Made by a program: the position numbers and the translations under genes
The notes under the pieces: generated by a model
The model's database searches: none
Seen by the model: only the letters and a program-made list of their open reading frames with translations
What the model was told of the DNA's origin: nothing
Assembly: GCF_009909195.1 (NCBI RefSeq)
Contig: NZ_JAAAMU010000035.1
Span: forward strand, 1 to 33,904
Direction: 5' to 3'
Source: Paenibacillus sacheonensis
GTDB lineage: Bacteria > Bacillota > Bacilli > Paenibacillales > Paenibacillaceae
Length of the DNA: 33,904 nt
Shown here: piece after piece, positions 23,887 through 30,595 of the stretch
Position numbering within the stretch: position 1 is the stretch's first letter
How the letters are laid out: every line of letters begins with the position of its first letter

Positions 23887-26385
23887 TCAGCTCACCGTCC
23901 TTGGACGCTCGACCTTGGTCATGCCAGGCCAGCGGAATGTTGCCCATTCGGGCTGATGCTTGTCCACTCTCGCGACGACAACCGTCATATCATCCACAAT
24001 GTCGCCTTTATGGTGCCTTACGACCGTATCGAGGAGCGAATCGGCAATTTCCTGCGGATTATCGGTCTTGATCTCATGAATAATTCGCTTCATCCACATT
24101 TCCTTGTTGACGGCGTGCCCCGGGGCATCGTAGATGCCGTCGGTCATCATGATGAGCGTATCCCCCGGCTGCAATTGTACGCGAATCAGATCTATGTCAA
24201 TGTCCTGCAAAATCCCTACCGGCAAATTGTTGGCCGAGATCGGAATCACTTCGTTCCCGCGCTTGATAAAGCTGGGCGTTGATCCGATTTTCATAAAAGT
24301 CGTCTTCGCCGAATACATGTCGATGAGTGCGACATCGACCGTCGCGAAGATTTCGTCCGAGGAGCGAAGCAGCAGTACGGAGTTAACCGACTTGATCGCA
24401 AGCTTCTCATCCATGCCGGACTGCAGCAGCTGCTGCAGAATCGAGAGCGCGGTACTGCTTTCCTGCTTCGCCCGCTCCCCGTTGCCCATGCCGTCGCTGA
24501 TCGCTACGGCAAACTTGCCATTCCCCAGTTCGACGGTGCTGAAGCTGTCTCCCGATAGCAAATCCCCGCCCTTGGCGAGACCGGCCACTCCGGTCTCCAC
24601 CTCGAATGCCTTGGCCGTGCCGAAGATGACAAGCGCGGCGCCTCCTTCTTTCTCCGGCAGCTTCTCTGCCATGACGGCGATCGGTTCGCCCAGAATGTCG
24701 GACAGCAGCGGCGCGATGATTTTACGGCATTCGTCATACCCTTGACCGAAGGTGTGATACACCTCGATCTCAACATTCCCCTCCTCCAAATTAATCACTT
24801 CGATGCCCTGTATCGATAAACCGAGTCCTTCCAGCGCCTCTCGGATTTGTTCTTCCTGCAAATGCAGCTGTTGTCCTTCCCGTCTGATCTCCTTCGCGAG
24901 GTCTTCCATGACCTGCGATACGCCGGACAGCTGTTCGGCTACGAGCTGCCGCGAATCGCTTAATTGCTTCCGCCATCTTTGGTCATGCTGATACAGTTCA
25001 TACTGCTGCTGCATCACCCCAAGCACCTGCTGCGGCTTGTTGCAATGCTGGCTCCACTCTCTCGGCACCTCCTTCGGGCCCACGCGCCGTCCTTCTTCCA
25101 CGACCGTCATCATACCCGTCATCATTTTGTACGTCTCGTAAAATTTCCCCTCCCAACATGAAGTATTGCGATGACAGTTGCTGCATGTCTGTTCCGCGGC
25201 TGCATTCATGAAGTGATTGACGGTCTCTTCACGCTTCGTCTTCTCGTCCTGTACACCGCCGAATTGCCCGAAGCTTCGGGACAGCTGACGAAATACTTCC
25301 GAGAATTGCGCAACCCGCTGCGCTGTCACATCCCGTACGCGCTTGGCGTATTCATGCTGGGATTTGACATGTTCCTGTGTGCCGGGCACATATTTCGAAA
25401 TGACGCGCGTAATCGATTTGGGCGTTAACAGCAGCAGCGCCGCCGCAACCACGGACTCCCAGGTCGAATTCATAACGTCCGCCTGGTTGCCGATATAGAT
25501 GGACAAGATACACGAGCCGAGAAGCATCCCGAAGGCGACGGCCATTTTGCCCCCTTCGCGAAGCAGTCCGGCCAGCAGACCGGCAAATGCGAGCAGGCTC
25601 ATCTGCACGATCGCATTGGCGTCGGCCAAGCTTAAGATCAATCCGGCGACGACGCCGACGGAAGCGCCGAGCGGCGCCCCGCCAACTAACGCGAAGAGCA
25701 GCAGCATATAACGCGACATGATGTGTTCGATAGACAAGCCTTCGATAGCCCAGCCTACCGCTCCCGTCATGATGGAAGCCAGCATGATCATGAGACAAAT
25801 AATTTCCTCGTTCTTCAGCGCGGATGTTTTCTTGGTGAAGGTCAGCACCGGGATGGCTTGTACGAAGACCAGCGTCAGCACGAAAGCGAGCGATGCCTCC
25901 ACGCCGACCATCATCAGCTCGTACCACCCGAGCGAGTTTTGGGTCACGACGCCGAAGAGCCTGACGAGCAAGGTCGCTACGAACACGAGCAGCGGCGCAT
26001 ATGAGAGCTCTGCCCGTTCGTAGGCCTCCAATCCCCTCATCAGCAAGTAAACGGCGGCAAGCTCCATGGCGATCCACACTGGTTCCGGCGAGACGGCGAA
26101 CCAGCTGCCGGCGATGATCGCAGCGGCAACCGGCAGGTATAAATCCCGCCGAAGGAAATAGATGACCGTGAAGTAGGCAACCGCGAACGGGGCCAATGAT
26201 TCCAAAATGACGGCTCGTCCAAGAAGAAATCCGACGGCCATGAGAATGAAGGTCCACTTACGCGAGGCGATTAGGTCTGATAAGCGAAGGACGCCTGTGC
26301 GATCCAGCCCTTTATGAAGAGCCGATTGTACGAAGCTTGTTTTGCGGACGCCGGGGAACATCACGACTTTCGGTTTCGCTGCCAT
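23887..26385 (-). CDS. spoIIE: Stage II sporulation protein E, PP2C-type serine phosphatase
   Basis: Dephosphorylates SpoIIAA-P to activate sigma-F in the forespore and interacts with FtsZ at the polar septum. The 832-residue protein has about ten hydrophobic segments in residues 45-320. A central regulatory region follows with four cysteines (CSNCHRNTSCW near 410). The C-terminal PP2C domain (about 590-825) contains VAISDGMGNGERAKQES, VDVALIDMYSAKTTFMKIGSTPSF, LIMMTDGIYD and DIVDDMTVVVARV. ATG 26385 (MAAKPKVVMFPG) is preferred; an earlier start at 26445 would translate the promoter-proximal leader. It lies between yabR and the unknown gene, as in B. subtilis. Confidence 0.97.
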   Translation of the reverse strand: MAAKPKVVMFPGVRKTSFVQSALHKGLDRTGVLRLSDLIASRKWTFILMAVGFLLGRAVILESLAPFAVAYFTVIYFLRRDLYLPVAAAIIAGSWFAVSPEPVWIAMELAAVYLLMRGLEAYERAELSYAPLLVFVATLLVRLFGVVTQNSLGWYELMMVGVEASLAFVLTLVFVQAIPVLTFTKKTSALKNEEIICLMIMLASIMTGAVGWAIEGLSIEHIMSRYMLLLFALVGGAPLGASVGVVAGLILSLADANAIVQMSLLAFAGLLAGLLREGGKMAVAFGMLLGSCILSIYIGNQADVMNSTWESVVAAALLLLTPKSITRVISKYVPGTQEHVKSQHEYAKRVRDVTAQRVAQFSEVFRQLSRSFGQFGGVQDEKTKREETVNHFMNAAAEQTCSNCHRNTSCWEGKFYETYKMMTGMMTVVEEGRRVGPKEVPREWSQHCNKPQQVLGVMQQQYELYQHDQRWRKQLSDSRQLVAEQLSGVSQVMEDLAKEIRREGQQLHLQEEQIREALEGLGLSIQGIEVINLEEGNVEIEVYHTFGQGYDECRKIIAPLLSDILGEPIAVMAEKLPEKEGGAALVIFGTAKAFEVETGVAGLAKGGDLLSGDSFSTVELGNGKFAVAISDGMGNGERAKQESSTALSILQQLLQSGMDEKLAIKSVNSVLLLRSSDEIFATVDVALIDMYSAKTTFMKIGSTPSFIKRGNEVIPISANNLPVGILQDIDIDLIRVQLQPGDTLIMMTDGIYDAPGHAVNKEMWMKRIIHEIKTDNPQEIADSLLDTVVRHHKGDIVDDMTVVVARVDKHQPEWATFRWPGMTKVERPRTVS

Positions 26386-26424
26386 GGTGAGGAGCACCAC
26401 CCTTTTCAAAATTAATGTATCGCC

Positions 26425-26492
26425 ATTATAGAATCGGACAGCCAAGAAAGTTTGTCAGAAAGCGTTGTCATCGCAAAAGTTTTTTCCGACAA
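26425..26492 (-). promoter_or_regulatory. Candidate Spo0A-dependent sigma-A promoter of spoIIE
   Basis: The minus strand has a perfect -10 TATAAT (26425-26430). The best -35 matches, CTGACA or TGACAA (26452-26458), are 21-22 bases away, the atypical spacing known for spoIIE and spoIIG in B. subtilis. Sequences similar to the 0A box (TTGTCGAA type) surround it: TTTGTCAGAA at 26451-26460 on the plus strand and TTGTCGGAA at 26484-26492 on the minus strand. The elements are seen; Spo0A binding is inferred. Confidence 0.55.
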
Positions 26493-26814
26493 TTTCGCCG
26501 AGGCGGGCGGCGGCGTGTCGCTACCCGCCTTTCCTGCGGTTCATATGGGATTAACCGTGGGCTGCGCTGTCCGGCGCCTGAGAATTTCAACAAAATCTGT
26601 GGCCGTTGTCGGCGCCGACGATGACAAATCGCCGTCCGAACCTGTCGGGATAACGTGAGAACAAGAGAAAAGTTTTTGCGGTGGGCGGGTATATTTCTTG
26701 AATGGGCTGCATAACCATCGCGTCAGCGGACGTAAACCGGGGTTGTCGAGGCGGAAATACCGGGGAGAGCCCCCGTAAAGCTGCCTTGCCTTCGTGGAAA
26801 TTGTCTATTGAAAT
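26493..26814. other. spoIIE-yabR intergenic stretch without recognisable gene
   Basis: About 320 bases between the spoIIE promoter and the yabR terminator. In B. subtilis this junction holds tRNA genes, but I find no T-arm or cloverleaf on either strand here. One further 0A-box-like TTGTCGAG (26743-26750) is present. Short open frames have no ribosome-binding site and look like chance. Confidence 0.6.
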
Positions 26815-26846
26815 CAGAAAAGGCAGCGCCTCGGGGGCACTGCCTT
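26815..26846 (-). terminator. Terminator of yabR
   Basis: A near-perfect 11-bp stem (AAGGCAGCGCC 26820-26830 with GGCACTGCCTT 26836-26846, one wobble) around a 5-base loop is followed by TTTCTG on the minus strand. It lies just after the yabR stop codon. Confidence 0.75.
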
Positions 26847-26862
26847 CAAAGATACTATGCTA

Positions 26863-27438
26863 TTAAACGCGCTTCGCTCCGCGTCCGCCGCGTTTTGATT
26901 CCGTGTTCTTCTTAATGGAGGACATGCGTTCTTCGCTGTCTTTCAGGAAGCGCGATACTTTATCCTCGAAAGAAGGTTTACCGTAGGCAGGTTTGCCGCC
27001 GCCAGCTTTGTTGAACGGACGTCCGCCGCCACCGCCGCCTGGACGATTGAAGCCGCCGCCACCGCCACCCGGTCCGCGATCTCCGCCACCTGGACGATTG
27101 AAGCCGCCGCCGCCCGGTCCGCGATCTCCGCCGCCTGGACGATTGAAGCCGCCCGGACGATCTCCGGAACGTTCGCGCTGAGGAGGTACAGAACCTTCTG
27201 GCCGGTCGATTGCTTGTTTGATGGAAAGCCCGATTTTTCCGTCTTTGTCTACATTAATGACCTTCACTGTCACAACATCTTCCAGCTTCAAATGGTCCTT
27301 AACATCCTTGACGTAGTTATCGGCAATCTCTGAGATGTGAACTAGCCCTGTGACACCTCCCGACAAATCGACGAATGCTCCGAAATGCGTAATGCCTGTC
27401 ACCTTGCCTTCTAACTTGGCGCCCACTTCAATTGCCAT
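26863..27438 (-). CDS. S1-domain RNA-binding protein, YabR-like, with Gly-rich tail
   Basis: A 191-residue protein. Residues 3-74 form a single S1 domain (GAKLEGKVTGITHFGAFVDLSGGVTGLVHISEI and VKVINVDKDGKIGLSIKQA). Residues 92-150 are a low-complexity tract built from FNRPGGGDRGPGGGG-type repeats, similar to RGG-rich RNA-binding tails. A charged C-terminal segment (SFEDKVSRFLKDSEERMSSIKK) ends in GGRGAKRV. The S1 domain and charged tail fit YabR; the Gly-rich insert is much longer than in the B. subtilis protein as I recall it. GGAGG lies about 12 bases before ATG 27438. It has its own promoter and terminator. Confidence 0.9.
   Translation of the reverse strand: MAIEVGAKLEGKVTGITHFGAFVDLSGGVTGLVHISEIADNYVKDVKDHLKLEDVVTVKVINVDKDGKIGLSIKQAIDRPEGSVPPQRERSGDRPGGFNRPGGGDRGPGGGGFNRPGGGDRGPGGGGGGFNRPGGGGGGRPFNKAGGGKPAYGKPSFEDKVSRFLKDSEERMSSIKKNTESKRGGRGAKRV
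27040..27160 (-). repeat. Imperfect coding repeats in yabR
   Basis: The plus strand repeats TGGACGATTGAAGCCGCC at three places within about 120 bases (near 27040, 27090 and 27136), separated by Gly-codon runs and CGATCTCCGCC segments. These encode the GGFNRPGGGDRGPGG units and could shrink or grow in frame by recombination. Confidence 0.8.
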
Positions 27439-27550
27439 AGGTAAAAATGTTCCTCCCTAACCGTTATGCGAAGCTTCTAGCTTCGAGGTCCGCAGTTCTA
27501 AGAGCCGCGGGTGATAATAAGGTAAGCCGAAAAATGCGGTTACTAACGTG

Positions 27551-27579
27551 ATTATACCCGAACCGCAGAAGCAAGGCAA
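27551..27579 (-). promoter_or_regulatory. Sigma-A promoter of yabR
   Basis: On the minus strand TTGCCT (27574-27579), a 17-base spacer and a perfect TATAAT (27551-27556) lie between divIC and yabR. The leader of about 105 bases contains a 7-bp hairpin (27469-27475 with 27479-27485) ahead of the ribosome-binding site. Confidence 0.65.
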
Positions 27580-27606
27580 CAGACGGATACCCGCATTGGC
27601 GCCCAA

Positions 27607-27924
27607 CTACGGCTGCTGCAGGACCTCGATGGGACGTTCGCCCTTCTTCACCATGCCGAGCTCCTGCGTCGCCTTAAGCCCAATATATTCCGGATCGTTC
27701 AGCCGCTTCACTTCGAGTGCCAGCGCATCGGTTTGCTTGTTGGTCTCGGTGATCTTATTCTTCGCGGCAGCCAGCTTCTCTTCCGCCTGGCTCTGGTGAC
27801 TCACCTGCGTAGCGAATGTATAGAGTGCCCAGCCCATGAAAAGGATAACGAACATTAACCATAGCTTCAGCCTGCGTTTGCTGCCTGCATGCGAAGAAGA
27901 TGGATTCGCGCTTGCCGTTGTCAT
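27607..27924 (-). CDS. divIC: Cell-division protein DivIC/FtsB family
   Basis: Bitopic septal protein that forms a complex with FtsL and DivIB. The 105-residue protein has a short basic cytoplasmic N-terminus (to about 20, SKRRLKLW), one membrane segment (about 22-40, LMFVILFMGWALYTFATQV) and an external coiled coil (AEEKLAAAKNKITETNKQTDALALEVKRL). The motif RLNDPEYIGLKATQELGMVKKGE typical of septum formation initiators follows. ATG 27924 is chosen from AGGAGG eight bases upstream; a longer frame to 27996 has no such site and overlaps yabQ. Order yabP-yabQ-divIC-yabR matches B. subtilis. Confidence 0.93.
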   Translation of the reverse strand: MTTASANPSSSHAGSKRRLKLWLMFVILFMGWALYTFATQVSHQSQAEEKLAAAKNKITETNKQTDALALEVKRLNDPEYIGLKATQELGMVKKGERPIEVLQQP

Positions 27925-27947
27925 TTCATGAGCCTCCTGACATGAAT

Positions 27948-28598
27948 TTAATCGTGGTCCTTGTTCGAATCCTTGCGGTTCTTCCAGCGCTGCCACAGCC
28001 CTCTAAAGGTACTGATGCCCGACTGGTACCGTTCGGCAATGCGCCACTTGGCGATAAGAGGATTTACCCATTTATTCCACCAGCGAAACGCCGGCTTCCA
28101 AATCGGTTTGGTCATCCATGATAATAGAAGCCAAAGCGGACGAAGCAATTGTACCACAATTTTCAAGAGGAACATAGCAAACGCCCGGAAAAAGGCCAAA
28201 ATAAGCTTGGCCAGCCGATAGAGCAGAATAATCGGCTTGACGACCAGCAGACGAAAGGCACGTATCGCGAAATCCGTCACGGCACGGACGGTAAGAATCA
28301 GCAGCTTCACGAGCCGGACGGTGATTTTGCTGAACAGCCAGTAGTAGCAGCCGATACCGAGGATAAGACCGAGAAACACATAGAACCGAACTTCGCCGTG
28401 ATTGCTGGAGGACAGCACCTGAAAGACCGCGATCGTCGCGGCAATCCAATACAGCAGATCGAAGATCGGCACCCAAATGCGGCTGATCCGAAGCTCGTCC
28501 GACACGACGCGGTAACCGTCGAAAACGATGCCCATCCCGATCCCAGAGAGAAGCATCGTCATCATGGTCCAAAATTGCACGCTAAGGCTCACGCTCAC
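27948..28598 (-). CDS. yabQ: Spore cortex biosynthesis protein YabQ
   Basis: A 216-residue membrane protein needed for cortex formation in B. subtilis. Several hydrophobic segments lie at about 8-28, 42-62, 72-90, and a long hydrophobic/basic region 95-165. The signature LSGIGMGIVFDGYRVV near the N-terminus and the aromatic-basic C-terminal region (RWWNKWVNPLIAKWRIAERY) fit the family. The start GTG at 28598 overlaps the yabP stop (GTGA), so the two are translationally coupled. Divergence between YabQ homologues is high; the identification rests on these motifs and on position. Confidence 0.9.
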   Translation of the reverse strand: MSVSLSVQFWTMMTMLLSGIGMGIVFDGYRVVSDELRISRIWVPIFDLLYWIAATIAVFQVLSSSNHGEVRFYVFLGLILGIGCYYWLFSKITVRLVKLLILTVRAVTDFAIRAFRLLVVKPIILLYRLAKLILAFFRAFAMFLLKIVVQLLRPLWLLLSWMTKPIWKPAFRWWNKWVNPLIAKWRIAERYQSGISTFRGLWQRWKNRKDSNKDHD

Positions 28599-28882
28599 TT
28601 GAACATCTTCCCGAATAGGCCCTTGGACTTCGAGGGCGAATTGCCGTCCAAATACGTAAGCGAGTTAACGAGCCCCTCGATAGCGACAAGCCCCTGTTCC
28701 AAGCTGAGATGCTTCATGTGCAGATTCTGTCCGCGAATCGCGAGGAAGCCAAGCTCCGTCTCCAGCAGAAATTCTTCGTTGTCGAAGCTCTCTACGTTCA
28801 TGACGCCGGTAATCTCAAGGATCTTGCGGTTAAGCATTTTGATTTCCTGGCGTTTCTGGCCTTTGTTTCCTTGCTCCGTCAT
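28595..28882 (-). CDS. yabP: Sporulation protein YabP
   Basis: A 95-residue protein of the YabP/YqfC family, which contributes to spore cortex and coat assembly under sigma-E control in B. subtilis. The core LNRKILEITGVMNVESFDNEEFLLETELGFLAIRGQNLHMKHLSLEQGLVAIEGLVNSLTYLDG matches the family's short beta-rich domain. The C-terminus KSKGLFGKMFK is typical. ATG 28882 has GGAGGGGG upstream. No clear sigma-E promoter stands out, although TCATA and CAGTAC stretches occur near 28905-28930. Confidence 0.92.
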   Translation of the reverse strand: MTEQGNKGQKRQEIKMLNRKILEITGVMNVESFDNEEFLLETELGFLAIRGQNLHMKHLSLEQGLVAIEGLVNSLTYLDGNSPSKSKGLFGKMFK

Positions 28883-28951
28883 TGCCCCGTCCCCCTCCTA
28901 CGAGCGTACTGGTAACTGAGACTAGCCTATGAGGACGGGACAGGGATTAGA

Positions 28952-28990
28952 ACGAAAAAAGCATAACCCGAACAGCCGCTGCCGCGGGCT
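28952..28990 (-). terminator. Terminator-like hairpin upstream of yabP
   Basis: On the minus strand AGCCCG (28990-28985) can pair with CGGGTT (28970-28965) around an inner CAG/CTG stem. ATGCTTTTTTCG follows. It could stop antisense transcription coming through the plus-strand gene, insulating yabP. The stem is interrupted and the U tract starts four bases after it. Confidence 0.4.
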
Positions 28991-29053
28991 CCGATAACGG
29001 CGCAGGCTTTCACCCCTCCATTCCATTCACCCAAACTCTCGGCCCCTAGCAGT

Positions 29054-29062
29054 CATAGAATA
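29054..29062 (+). promoter_or_regulatory. Sigma-K-like -10 element of the plus-strand gene
   Basis: CATAGAATA matches the sigma-K -10 pattern CATAnnnTA. An AC at about -35 (AAACT, 29033-29037) lies roughly 16-17 bases upstream, the expected spacing for the short sigma-K -35. Transcription would start near 29070, about 28 bases before the ATG. Sigma-K control is an inference from the motif. Confidence 0.4.
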
Positions 29063-29096
29063 GTAAAAAAAGGATAGCTAAGGAGTGAGCGCGAGA

Positions 29097-29741
29097 ATGA
29101 AAAGAAGCGTGCAGCAGGAAGTGCGGCAGTCGCGGTCATGGAAAGGAAATCAAGGAAGAAGTCGGCGAGCGGGCGGGAATACCTCAGCGGCGGATGCAAC
29201 AACGAAGGCAACGGCGGTAGCTGCAAGGGCCGCTGCAACAGCGACGGCAACGGCTGCTGCAAAGGCAATGGCACCGCGGCAACGCCTCGCGCCCGCAGTA
29301 GGGGCGACGCCAGCGATGGCTGAAGGCGCGGGAGCCGGCATGATCGGAGACAGCGGCGCGCACGGCGTTGCTGAGCCCGTTTTTACCGAGGGCAATCCGG
29401 CCGCCGTTCCTGCGGCGGGGGGCTTGCCCGGTGCACAGGCCGGACCCGCGCAGTGGAACGTTCCCGGCAATCGGCCGGAGAACCTGTTCACCCGCATCGG
29501 CGGCATGGAAGGCATTATGACGGGCATGACGAACGTGCAGAAATTGTATGGCATGTACAAACAAATACAGCCCATGATGAAGTGGCTGGGGGGAATCGGC
29601 GGCGGAGGCGGAATCGGAGCGACAGCTGCCATCCAGTCCTTAGGCAAAGGCGCCTCGCGCCATCGAAGCGGCCGGACCGCCGGCAAAAGATCGGCATCCG
29701 GAGCCGGCAAATCGGGCTCCGCTGGCAAGAAGCGGCGCTAG
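29097..29741 (+). CDS. Uncharacterised basic Ala/Gly-rich protein (possibly VrrA/YqfQ-like)
   Basis: The only plus-strand gene I can support. The 214-residue product has a basic N-terminus (1-36, many Arg, Gln and Ser), an Ala/Thr-rich run (35-60), a Gly/Ala/Pro-rich middle, and one ordered-looking segment: LFTRIGGMEGIMTGMTNVQKLYGMYKQIQPMMKWLGGIGG (130-169). A basic tail rich in Gly, Ser, Lys and Arg follows (183-214). The segment loosely recalls the conserved part of YqfQ/VrrA proteins of Bacillaceae, which is a tentative assignment. ATG 29097 has AAGGAG eleven bases upstream; a GTG at 29085 overlaps that site. No cysteines or signal peptide. A spore coat or envelope role is inferred from composition and the sigma-K-like element. 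Confidence 0.75.
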   Translation: MKRSVQQEVRQSRSWKGNQGRSRRAGGNTSAADATTKATAVAARAAATATATAAAKAMAPRQRLAPAVGATPAMAEGAGAGMIGDSGAHGVAEPVFTEGNPAAVPAAGGLPGAQAGPAQWNVPGNRPENLFTRIGGMEGIMTGMTNVQKLYGMYKQIQPMMKWLGGIGGGGGIGATAAIQSLGKGASRHRSGRTAGKRSASGAGKSGSAGKKRR

Positions 29742-29826
29742 CGGCAGGTCGCCTGCAATTGACGATCCGCGCGGGCATGGAATACCGCTCCGATTATAAG
29801 GGCGAGACGAGTAGAAGGGCACGCGA

Positions 29827-29864
29827 AAAAGAAGGCCTCCCGGCATGCCGGGAGGCCTTCTTCG
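29827..29864. terminator. Bidirectional terminator between the plus-strand gene and rqcP
   Basis: Positions 29831-29860 form a perfect 30-base palindrome (GAAGGCCTCCCGGCA and its complement). The minus strand continues with TTTTTCG and the plus strand with TTCGCTTATT. It sits between two convergent genes, so it probably ends both, with the stronger U tract on the rqcP side. Confidence 0.9.
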
Positions 29865-29865
29865 C

Positions 29866-30147
29866 TTATTGCCAGTCGAGCTTGTTCTCGGGCTGGCGGG
29901 ATTCTTCTTTCAACAAAGTATACATGCCGCTCGCCTCGTCCTTCTTGGTCGTCTCCGCGATCCGCTCCACGCGGACGGTGACGATCTTCTGGCCGTATTG
30001 AATCTTGAGCTCGTCGCCGGCTTTGACGGTGCTGCTCGCTTTGGCTTCGCGGTCGTTGATCCAGACGCGCCCTTGGTCGGATACGTCCTTCGCAACGGTG
30101 CGCCGCTTGATCAGGCGGGATACTTTGAGAAATTTATCGAGACGCAC
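29866..30147 (-). CDS. rqcP: S4-domain ribosome quality-control protein RqcP (YabO)
   Basis: A 93-residue RNA-binding protein of the Hsp15/S4 family. In B. subtilis it binds the obstructed 50S subunit and helps RqcH extend alanine tails. The S4 signature MRLDKFLKVSRLIKRRTVAKDVSDQGRVWINDREAKASSTVKAGDELKI covers residues 1-50. The start GTG at 30147 lies immediately after the hbs stop codon, and no separate strong ribosome-binding site is visible, which suggests coupling to hbs. A palindromic terminator follows. The neighbouring order mazG-hbs-rqcP differs from B. subtilis, where hbs is elsewhere. Confidence 0.94.
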   Translation of the reverse strand: MRLDKFLKVSRLIKRRTVAKDVSDQGRVWINDREAKASSTVKAGDELKIQYGQKIVTVRVERIAETTKKDEASGMYTLLKEESRQPENKLDWQ

Positions 30148-30420
30148 TTACTTAATGGCGTCCTTGAGTTTGTTGCCGGCTTTGAATGCGGGTACTTTGG
30201 ATTCGGCGATCGTGATCGGATTGCCCGTTTGCGGGTTGCGGCCCGTGCGTCCGGAACGTTTGCGCGTCTCGAATGTACCGAAGCCGATCAGTTGTACTTT
30301 GTCGCCGGTTGCCAGCGCGTCAGTAACTTCACCCAGGAAGCCGTTCAGGACTGCCTCTACGTCGCGTTTCGTCAAACCGCTTTTTGCTGCAATGTTGTTC
30401 ACCAAGTCTGTTTTGTTCAT
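30148..30420 (-). CDS. hbs: DNA-binding protein HU
   Basis: A 90-residue nucleoid protein that bends and compacts DNA as a dimer. MNKTDLVNNIAAKSGLTKRDVEAVLNGF forms the helical body. The beta arm signature IGFGTFETRKRSGRTGRNPQTGNPI, with the intercalating proline in RNPQTG, is complete, and the C-terminus VPAFKAGNKLKDAIK is typical. The start is ATG 30420, seven bases after AGGAGG; an upstream in-frame ATG at 30492 has no site and is rejected. It lies about 175 bases downstream of mazG with no clear terminator between them. Confidence 0.97.
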   Translation of the reverse strand: MNKTDLVNNIAAKSGLTKRDVEAVLNGFLGEVTDALATGDKVQLIGFGTFETRKRSGRTGRNPQTGNPITIAESKVPAFKAGNKLKDAIK

Positions 30421-30595
30421 GAAAAATCCTCCTAATCGATCAAATATAGTTGTAGACAGCCAGAAAGCCGCCGCATAGCTTGATTTCCTCAACGTAGTAT
30501 TCTGCTTGCTAGCAAATAAATCCTGCCTGACTGGAAAATTTTTTTGTGTTTTATGAGGAAATTAGCCGAATTTTGACGAATCTTCTGAAATGTTT

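Noticed and set aside
26493..26814. tRNA genes expected between spoIIE and yabR by analogy with B. subtilis
   Set aside because: No GGTTCRA-type T-arm, acceptor stem or cloverleaf found on either strand.
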